From the NCBI GenBank assembly GCA_031763025.1, contig JASSKH010000001.1:10023102-10087101 (forward strand): a stretch of 64,000 nt of DNA. Direction: 5' to 3'. Below the pieces are notes generated by a model that was given only the letters and a program-made list of their open reading frames with translations, was not told the origin of the DNA and made no database searches. Every line of letters begins with the position of its first letter. Position 1 is the first letter of the stretch. Of this stretch, positions 56,261-64,000 are shown in pieces. Made by a program: the position numbers and the translations under genes. This DNA comes from Macrocystis pyrifera (taxonomy: Eukaryota; Sar; Phaeophyceae; Laminariales; Laminariaceae).

Positions 56261-56911
56261 GTGGTGAGTGTCTTATGTCTATTGTGCATGCTGTATGTTG
56301 CCAGTACGTTTTTTTGGGGGTTCTAAATTGCCTTTTTGCATACAAACCTACGTCAAAGCGTTTATTTTTTTTTTTTACTCATCCATGCTCGTTCTTTCCC
56401 CTTCGTGCGTTGCGTCGGCTCCTCTTACACACAGTGCACGCGAACGCGCACATGCACAACTGTTTGCGGGACGTGAACGAAGGAACGGAGGATTCAGCTG
56501 TCGCCGTCACCGCTGCACCGAACGACGTAAGTGCTGCTGCTACTGTGGTGCATTTTCGATGCATGCACACGATTTCTGTGTGTACATGTTTTGGTGACCC
56601 TACGTACTCATTTTGCTCGTTTTCGGCTGCCGCTGCTGCTGCTGCTGCTGTCAGCGCCACGCCATGAGTGCTGCTGCTGCTGTGCACCTGCTTCTCCTGT
56701 GCACTCGCTGCTGCAGTAGTGCTGCTGCGTTGTTGCCGTGCTGCGCACGTGCTGCTCCTGTGCACTTGGTGCTGCTGTATGTAGTGCTGCTGCGTTGTTG
56801 CCGTGCATCATGCTGGAAGCGTACATATTTTCGGATCGTCAATTCCGTAGGCTTTGCGCTGGTGGCATACCAGGGTACATGCTTTTTTTCTTCCTTATTT
56901 TCATATCGTTG

Positions 56912-56916
<5 letters not shown>

Positions 56917-56943
<27 letters not shown>
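56917..56943. repeat. (CTG)9 tract in E3 spacer
   Basis: Shortest of the main CTG runs among the E copies; the surrounding spacer (56280-58080) is modular as in E1. Confidence 0.85.
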
Positions 56944-56946
<3 letters not shown>

Positions 56947-57666
56947 ACGCTGCGGCGATTCGTTGCAGCTTCTGCTGCTGCTAATGCTGTAGCTGCTTCT
57001 ACTGCTGCTGCTGCTAATGCTGCCGCAATATCCACTGAATGTTCGTATGTACTCGGATTACTGTTTTTCTTGGTCGTTTTTGTACCCAAATGGTTCTTTT
57101 GATACGTGAAAAAATATTTTTGTCGTTTTGCTCCTGAATTTTGCGTACGTACTGCAATTTCTCGTTTTTGGTTTGGTTATTTTCATATCGTTGCTATGGT
57201 GCTGCTGTGGTGCTGCTGCGTTGTTGCCGTACATCTTGCTGCACTTGCGTGTGTACATATTTCGGTATCGTCAATGAAATTCCGTAGGTTTTGCGATTGC
57301 GGCATACCAGGTACCAGGGTACATACTTTTTTTCTTCCTTATTTTCATATCGTTGCTATCCTGCTGCTGCCAGCGCGGATTATAGTTTTTATTGGCCGTT
57401 TTTGTACCCAAATGGTTTTTTTTATACGTAAAAGAAATATTTTGGTCGTTTTTCTCCTGCATTTTGCGTACGTACTACTTTTTCTCGTACCTGGTATTTC
57501 GTATTGTTGCTATGCTGCTGCGTTGTTGCCGTACAGCATGCGGAGGTGGGTCTATAGCGAGGTACCCAAAATACTTTTCGGACGGCCTCGGGGTACATAC
57601 TTTTTTTCTCCCTTCTTTTCATATCGTTGCTATGCTGCTGCTGCCAACGCTGTGGCGATCCGTTGC

Positions 57667-57697
<31 letters not shown>

Positions 57698-58159
57698 CTG
57701 CTTTTAGTGCTGCCGCAATATTCACCGAATGTTTGTATGTACTCGGATACTTGTGTTTTCCTGGTCGTTTTGTGGCGCTGCCGCGTTGTTGCCGTACATC
57801 ATGCTGGACATGATTTGTGTGTCTATTACACTTAAACTTGTGCGTGTATACGTATATTTCTGTATCGTCAATGATTTGTTTTGTGATGCTGCTGCGTTGT
57901 TGCCGTACATCATGCTGGACGTGATTTGTGCGTGTACTGTACTACACTTGTGTGCGTAAATATTTCTGTATCGTCAACGAAATTACGTACTTGCTGCTTC
58001 TGCTGCTGCTGCTGCTGCCGTCGTATAGCAAGCGATTACGTACTGCTGTTGTGCCGCTGTAGATCAGTACAAATAATGAACTCTGCCCCCCCCCCCCCCC
58101 TCCCCCCTCCCCCGCCATTCCCTGCACGCCACTCCCGCCCCGCGCACCCTATGTTTACT

Positions 58160-58704
58160 TCGACCAGGTCCATGGCAAGTGCTACAACTGCCGCCTGACG
58201 GACTCCACCATCAAAGACGGAGACATCGTCATCAAGCGCAAAAATACTCCCTTCCATTTCGTGTGCCCGACGACGGAAAATAAATAATTCTCTCTATTTC
58301 CAGTACTTTCGCCTGCTCCAGGGCTTCGCGGAATTCCGAAGCAATACGCCAAGCAGATTGTCGCCATCCAGGACGAACGAAAGGAAACAAATTGTTTCCC
58401 ACATTTCCCAAAATCACGATTATTTCTTCCTACAGGGTTCAACAGCGAACAGATCCACATTCTGGGCCTCCCGCCTCGTTACTACAGCAGCCTGGAAGAC
58501 TATTTACATATCATGTCTCATCCAAACTCCTATGCTGGCTACATCGAAATCGCGGCCGCCCAGCAACTATACAACATTTCCATAACCGTTGTCGTGGCCG
58601 GCACTGCTGCTTTCTCTCCTGTCCCAAACCTTCCTTTAAACAACAGCCTGTATGTTGTATATCATCCACATGCCAAGCACTACTCCACTCTCTCCGCACA
58701 CTGA
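58160..58704 (+). pseudogene. element E gene, Zn-finger/OTU exons, copy 3
   Basis: Zinc block: VHGKCYNCRLTDSTIKDGDI then VIKRKNTPFHF. A 43-nt GT-AG segment (58261-58303) follows. Removing it joins the frame as HF then YFRLLQGFAEFRSNTPS and ERKQIVSHISQNHDYFFL. A 10-base deletion at about 58437 then shifts frame. The remainder (SEQIHILGLPPRYYSSLEDY, SYAGYIEIAAAQQLYNISIT, VVYHPHAKHYSTLSAH, stop 58704) is intact. Without splicing, the zinc block would end HFVCPTTENK-stop. So this copy could give either a short zinc-finger protein or, apart from the 10-base gap, a zinc-finger/OTU fusion. Confidence 0.5.
58261..58303 (+). other. 43-nt candidate intron (introner-like insert)
   Basis: Starts GTGTGCCCGACGACGG and ends TCTCTATTTCCAG, with a pyrimidine-rich 3' end. 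TTTCG stands on both sides of the 50-bp insertion (58257-58261, 58307-58311). The other three E copies have a single TTTCG here. The sequence is the left part of element H. Confidence 0.6.
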
Positions 58705-58824
58705 TGAAATATGTTTATTCTTATTATTAGACGAATGTCATTCTTACTCTTGCGTCACCCGATCTTACGTTTCACATTACATTCATAAATAAACGCGGTT
58801 ATTACATCCTTCACCGTTTCTTAC

Positions 58825-59030
58825 GCAAATACATTTAGTTTGATTGGCTTTGGGTATTGCCCCAATTACAATATAACTGCAATTGGCGTCATAACATTTA
58901 GCTTGGTTGGCTTTGGGCTATTACCCCAATTGCAATATAACTGCAGCAATTAGCGTCAAAGGCCAAAGCCAACCAAAACTGCAATTGGCGTCATAGCCCA
59001 AAGCCAACCAAACTAAATGTATTTGTACAA
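58825..59030. repeat. inverted repeat at E3 3' end
   Basis: ACATTTAG(T/C)TTGGTTGGCTTTGGG on the plus strand is answered by CCCAAAGCCAACCAAACTAAATGT at 59000-59024, with further internal copies. Copies 1 and 2 keep only one arm. Confidence 0.75.
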
Positions 59031-59342
59031 GAAACAACGGAATACCCACTCCGAAGGAAAGCCTTGTAGATACAACTATAATTACGATTTTTGAGGTCGT
59101 TGTCACTTGCTAGCTCTTGGCAGACAGACCGACTGATAGACAGCTCTTCGCAAACAGCCCTTCTTCTTTGAAACAGCCGAACAGCCAAACAGCCAAACAA
59201 CCTTTCTTCTTTCTTCGCAAACTGCAACCAATAGACAGCTCTTCGCACAACGCCTAGAAGAGGCGTCTCGCCTTCGACGAACGGCATCTAGATGCAGCTG
59301 TAGGCGGTCAAGCTGCTTGCTGCTGTCGGTGGCGAACCTGCT

Positions 59343-59690
59343 GGTGCTGCAACCCCCGCCTCTCCCTTCTTCACGCCCCCTAAGCTCACCTCCCCCCCGT
59401 CGAGAGGCGCGTGGTCCTCGCCCTCTGGCAAGAGAGCGGCAACGACAAAGACCGACCTGGTGCCGACTGTTGTTTGCGACCGGTGCACGGACCAGCACTT
59501 ACTTACTTGCTCAAGAACTCCGCGCCTGGTGGCAAAAACGTGGCCTTCGCCACCTGCGAGGATCTCATGTGCGATGGTGGCGGGATCATCCTGTATTGGG
59601 CAACCAACTGCGAGTTATGTGCTCGCCCGATCAAGGAAGGGACTGTCTCGTACTCCCTCGAGACTGCTGACAGTGGTGAGTGTCTTGGAT
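59343..59690 (+). pseudogene. element E gene exon 1, copy 4
   Basis: VVCDRCTDQHL is followed by an insertion (TTACTTACTTGC region, about 59499) that shifts the frame. In the new frame GGKNVAFATCEDLMCDGGG and NCELCARPIKEGTVSYSLET are uninterrupted, the most complete version of this half. The Cys pairs C-x2-C…C-x4-C…C-x2-C suggest a zinc-binding, LIM-like module, but spacing does not match a standard LIM domain. A donor-like GTGAGT lies at 59675. Confidence 0.5.
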
Positions 59691-60271
59691 CTATTGTTGA
59701 ATGCTGTCTGTTGCCAGTACGTTTTTTTTTGGGGTTTTCAATTGCCTTTTTGCATACAAACCTACCTCAAAGCGTTTATTATTTTTTGGACTCATCCATG
59801 CTCGTTCTTTCCCCGTCGTGCGTTGCGTCGGCTCCTCTTACACAGTGCACGCGAACGCGCACATACACAACTGTTTGCGGGACGTGAACGAAGGAACGAA
59901 GGATTCAGCTGTCGCCGTCACCGCTGCACCGAACGATGTGAGTGCTGCTGCTACTGTGGTGCATTTTCGGCGCGCACGATTTCTATGTGTACATGTTTTG
60001 GTGACCCTACGTACCCCCTTTGCTCGTTTCGGCTGCTGCTGCTGCTGCTGCTGTCAGCGCCACGCCATGAGTGCTGCTCCTGTGCACCTGCTGCTCCTGT
60101 GCACTTGCTGCTGCTGTGCACTTGCTGCTGCTGTAGTGCTGCTGCGTTGTTGCCGTGCGTCATGCTGGAAGTGTACATATTTTCGGATCGTCAATAAAAT
60201 TCCGTAGGTTTCGCGATGGCGGCATACTAGGGTACATCATGCTTTTTTTCTTCCATATTTTCATATCGTTG

Positions 60272-60276
<5 letters not shown>

Positions 60277-60309
<33 letters not shown>
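60277..60309. repeat. (CTG)11 tract in E4 spacer
   Basis: CTG run followed by CCAACG(CTG) variants. Confidence 0.85.
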
Positions 60310-60312
<3 letters not shown>

Positions 60313-60837
60313 ACGCTGCTGCTGCCAACGCTGCGGCGATTCATTGCAGCTTCTGCTGCTGCTAATGCTGTAGCTGCTTCTGCGGCTAATGCTGCCGCAA
60401 TATCCACTGAATGTTCGTATGTACTCGGATTATTGTTTTTATTGGTCGTTTTTGTACCCAAATGGTTCTTTTGATTCGTGAAAAATATTTTTGTCGTTTT
60501 GCTCCTGCATTTTGCGTACGTACTGCTTTTTCTCGTTTTTTCGGCTTGATTTTTTTCCTATCGTTGCTATGCTGCTGCTTGCTGCTGCTGTGGTGCTCCT
60601 GCGTTGTTGCTGTACATCATGCTGCACTTGTGTGTGTACATATTTGTGTATCGTCACTGAATTTCCGTAGGTTTTGCGATCGCGGCATACCAGGGTACAT
60701 AGTTTTCTTCTTCCTTATTTTCATATCGTTGCTATGTTGCTGCTGCCAACGCGGATTATTGTTTTTGTTGGCCGTTTTTTGTACCCAAATGTTTTTTTTT
60801 ATACGTAAAAAAAAAAAATGGTCGTTTTGCTCCTGCA

Positions 60838-61633
60838 TTTCGTGTGCCCGAAGACGGAAAATAAATAATTCTCTCTATTTCGTGTGCCCGAAGACGGAAA
60901 ATAAATAATTCTGTCTATTTCCAGTACGAAATAATTAAATTGAAATTGGGGTCAATTTATTTAATTGTTTTGGTCAGATAGCATTTCCGAATCGAAAAAT
61001 AAATAATTACCGATAGGTTCCTCGAAGATTTTATAAGAAACTAAGAAAGCACGTCAGCTGTGAGTTCAACCGATATATTTGAATAATCATTTCGTGTGCC
61101 CGAAGACGGAAAATAAATAATATTTTCGTGTGCCCGAAGACGGAAAATAAATAATTCTCTCTATTTCCAGTACGAAATAATTAAATTGAAATTGGGGTCA
61201 ATTTATTTAATTGTTTTGGTCAGATAGCATTTCCGAATCGAAAAATAAATAATTACCGATAGGTTCCTCGAAGATTTTATAAGAAACTAAGAAAGCACGT
61301 CAGCTGTGAGTTCAACCGATATATTTGAATAATCATTTCGTGTGCCCGAAGACGGAAAATAAATAATATTCTCTCTATTTCCAGTACGAAATAATTAAAT
61401 TGAAATTGGAGTCAATTTATTTAATTGTTTTGGTCCAGTACGAAATAATTAAATTGAAATTGGAGTCAATTTATTTAATTGTTTTGGTCAGATAGCATTT
61501 CCGAATCGAAAAATAAATAATTACCGAAAGGTTCCTCGAATATTTATATATATATATATATTTATAAGAAACTAAGAAAGCACGTCAGCTGTGAGTTCAA
61601 CCGATATATTTTATAAGAAACTAAGAAAGCACG
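60838..61633 (+). repeat. element H tandem array inside E4
   Basis: Units start TTTCGTGTGCCCGAAGACGG at 60838, 60878, 61090, 61124 and 61336. Two full units are 212 bp; two others are 34-40-bp stubs. The last unit has an internal duplication of AAATTGAAATTGGAGTCAAT. The array interrupts the E spacer between GCAT(TT) and TTTTGCGTACG. Confidence 0.85.
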
Positions 61634-61859
61634 TTTTGCGTACGAACTACTTTTTCTCGTATTTTAGCTTGGTTCTTTTCGTATTGTTGCTATGCTGCTG
61701 CTGCGTTGTTGCCGTACAGCATGCGGGGGTGGGTCTATCTATAGTGAGGTACCAAAAATACTTTTCGGACGGACTCGGGATACATACTTTTTTTCTTCCT
61801 TCTATTCATATCGTTGCTATGCCGCTGCTGCTGCTACCAACGCTGTGGCGATCCGTTGC

Positions 61860-61864
<5 letters not shown>

Positions 61865-61908
<44 letters not shown>
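61865..61908. repeat. (CTG)14-15 tract in E4 spacer
   Basis: Longest CTG run in the window. Confidence 0.85.
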
Positions 61909-62282
61909 AGTGGTGCCGCAATATTCACTGAATGTTCGTATGTACTCGGATAATTGTGTTTCTTGGTCGTTTTGTCGTTTTGTGGCGCTGCTGCGTTGTT
62001 CCCGTACACATCACGCTGGACATGATTTGTGTGCACTTGTGCGTGTGTACATATTTCTGTATCGTCAACGATTTTTTAAGTGGTGTTGCTGCGTTGTTGC
62101 CGTACATCATGCTGGACGTGATTCGTGTGTGTATTACACTCATGTGTGTGTACATATTTCTGTATCGTCAATAATTACCGTACGTTTTGCGATTGCGGCC
62201 GACCAGGGTACGTAGTTTTTTTCTTCCTCCTTTTCATATCGTTGCTATGCTGCTGCTGCTGCAGCCAACGTTGCGGCGATCC

Positions 62283-62285
<3 letters not shown>

Positions 62286-62317
<32 letters not shown>
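62286..62317. repeat. (CTG)10 tract in E4 spacer
   Basis: CTG run ending CTAATGCTAATAATAATGC, a decaying edge. Confidence 0.85.
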
Positions 62318-62318
<1 letters not shown>

Positions 62319-63089
62319 AATGCTAATAATAATGCTGCCGCAATATTCACTGGATGTTCGCATGTACTCGGATTATTGTTTTTCTTGATCGTTTTTGTAC
62401 CTAAATGGTCGTTTGGGTACCTGGAAAAAATATTTTGGTCATTTTGCTGCTGCATTTTGCGTACGTACTGATTTTTCTCGTTTTGGGCTTCGTTCTTTCC
62501 ATATAGCTGCTACGCTGCTGTGGTGCTGCTGCTGCGTTGTACATCATGCTGGTCATTTGCGTGTACATATTTTTGTTTCGCCAATGAAATTCCGTAGTTT
62601 TTGCGGTCGCGGCATACCAGGGTACATACTTTGTTTCTTCTTTTTTATCATATCTTTGCTATGCCGCTACTGCTGCCAACGCTGCGGCGATCCATTGCTG
62701 CTTCTGCTGCTGCTAATGTTGCTAATGCTGCCGCAACCACTGCTCGAAGCCGTTGCGGCTGCTGCTGCTGCTGCTGTTGATACTGCTAATGCTGGCTCAA
62801 TATCCACTGATTGTTCTTATGTATTCGGATTGCTGTTTTTCTTGGTCGTTTTTGCACCCAAATGGTCGTTTTGGTGCGTTAAAAAAAAATGTTTTGGCCG
62901 TTTTCCCTGCTGCGTTTTACGCATGTACTTGCTTCTTCTGCTGCTGCTGCTGCCGTCGTATAGCAAGCGATTACGTACTGCTGTTGTGCCGCTGTAGAGC
63001 AGTACAAATAATGAACTCTGCCCCCACCCCCCCCCGTTCCCCCTCCCCCCCGCCATTTCCTGCACGCCACTCCCGCCCCGGGCACCCTG

Positions 63090-63600
63090 TTTACTTCGAC
63101 CAGGTCGGTGGCAAGTGCTACAACTGCCGCCTGACGGACTCCACCATCAAAGACGGAGCCATCATCATCAAGCGCAAGAAGACTCCCTTCCATTTCGCCT
63201 GCTCCAGGGCTTCGCGGAATTCCGAAGCAGGACGCCAAGCAGATTGTCTCCATCCAGGACGAATGAGAGGCAACAAATTGTTCCCACATTTCCCAAAATC
63301 ACGACTATTTCTCCCTACACATACCCAACGGGTTCAACAGCGGACAGATCCACATTCTGGGCCTCCCGCCTCGTTACTATAGCAGCCTGGAAGGCTATTT
63401 ACATACCATGTCTCATCCAAACTCCTATGCTGGCTAAATCGAAATCGCGGCCGCCCAGCAACTATACAACATTTCCATAACCGTTGTCGTTGCCGGCACT
63501 GCTGCTTTCCCCTCTGTCCCGAACCTTCCTTGAAACAACAGCCTGTATGTTGTATATCATCCACATGCCATGCACTACTCCACTCTCTCCCCGCACTGAT
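63090..63600 (+). pseudogene. element E gene, Zn-finger/OTU exon, copy 4
   Basis: YFDQVGGKCYNCRLTDSTIK and KRKKTPFHFACSRAS form the zinc block. The OTU block has FRLLQGFAEFRSRTPS and TNERQQIV, then a frame change. A TAA replaces the Tyr/Ile region codon after YAG (about 63436), and LYVVYHPHAMHYSTL-type sequence follows. Clearly dead. Confidence 0.55.
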
Positions 63601-63719
63601 GAAATATGTTATCCTTATTATTAGACGAATGCCATTCTTACTCTTGCGTCACCCGATCTTACGTTTCACATTACATTCACAAATAAACGCGATTATTACA
63701 TCCTTCACCGTTTCTTACA

Positions 63720-63925
63720 CAAATACATTTAGTTTGGTTGGCTTTGGGTATTGCCCCAATTGCTATATAACTGGCAATATAACTGCAATTGGCGTCATAA
63801 CATTTAGTTTGGTTGGCTTTGGGCTATTACCCCAATTGCAATATAACTGCAATTGGGGTCAAAGGCCAAAGCCAACCAAAACTGCAATTGGCGTCATAGC
63901 CCAAAGCCAACCAAACTAAATGTGT
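63720..63925. repeat. inverted repeat at E4 3' end
   Basis: Same foldback as at 58825-59030: TTTAGTTTGGTTGGCTTTGG and its complement on either side of CCCCAATTGCAATATAACTG. Confidence 0.75.
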
Positions 63926-64000
63926 TTGTACAAGAAACGACGGAATACCCACTCCGAAGGAAAGCCTTGTATATATATATATATATATGTCAATTGTACG

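Larger units (their letters stand above)
55665..59068 (+). mobile_element. element E, copy 3
   Basis: About 3.4 kb with the same ends as copies 1 and 2. Its last bases GCCTTGTA are followed, after one G, by ATACAACT of copy 4, so copies 3 and 4 are joined head to tail. It alone carries the 43-nt GT-AG insert. Its 3' portion has the long inverted repeat at 58825-59030. Confidence 0.7.
59070..63970 (+). mobile_element. element E, copy 4 (with H insertion)
   Basis: Starts ATACAACTATAATTACGATT and ends GGAAAGCCTTGTA, followed by a TA run at the window edge. Longer than the others because of the element H array (60838-61633) and a longer CTG spacer. Confidence 0.68.

Overview
This window reads as nuclear DNA from a repeat-rich eukaryote, most likely an alga or other protist. 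It has no bacterial operon structure. It carries GT-AG-like introns, Ty1/copia and Ty3/gypsy LTR elements, a LINE reverse transcriptase, tRNA-derived SINEs, MITEs, (CTG)n tracts and a short interstitial TTAGGG array. The LINE and the gypsy C-terminal domain resemble families I know from stramenopile algae such as brown algae. That assignment is inference; I see no diagnostic host gene.

Layout. 1-10.6 kb: mostly unrecognised DNA with degenerate repeats, a broken minus-strand DDE-transposase-like gene (3.9-5.5 kb) and a 95-bp MITE (9.8 kb). 10.6-15.3 kb: a 272-bp direct repeat flanks a region holding the only long uninterrupted ORF (417 codons, polyglutamine minisatellite), two tandem copia RNase H fragments and a 44-bp minisatellite. 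15.3-22.0 kb: a decayed Ty1/copia element with a truncated 5' LTR, PBS, gag, protease, integrase, RT, RNase H, PPT and 3' LTR. 22.0-50.1 kb: a TIR element (copy II) is split by a Ty3/gypsy element whose LTRs lie at 22536-22964 and 48067-48508, flanked by GAAA on both sides. The gypsy interior has itself received a Harbinger-like MITE, SINEs, a second copy of the TIR element (copy I, 29.2-31.9 kb, which shows the empty target site) and two inverted copies of a 3.3-kb element here called E. 50-55.6 kb: SINE, LINE and MITE remnants. 55.7-64 kb: two more E copies, head to tail.

The best candidate for something undescribed is element E. It has four copies with shared ends, each carrying remnants of a spliced gene for a Cys/His zinc-binding segment followed by an OTU-like cysteine-protease domain, separated by a 2-kb CTG-rich spacer. 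One copy carries a 43-nt GT-AG insert that joins the two reading frames only if spliced. A second highlight is a complete 72-nt tRNA-Glu copy, with encoded CCA, sitting exactly at the gypsy primer-binding site. Nearly every coding region here is broken; no complete autonomous element is visible.
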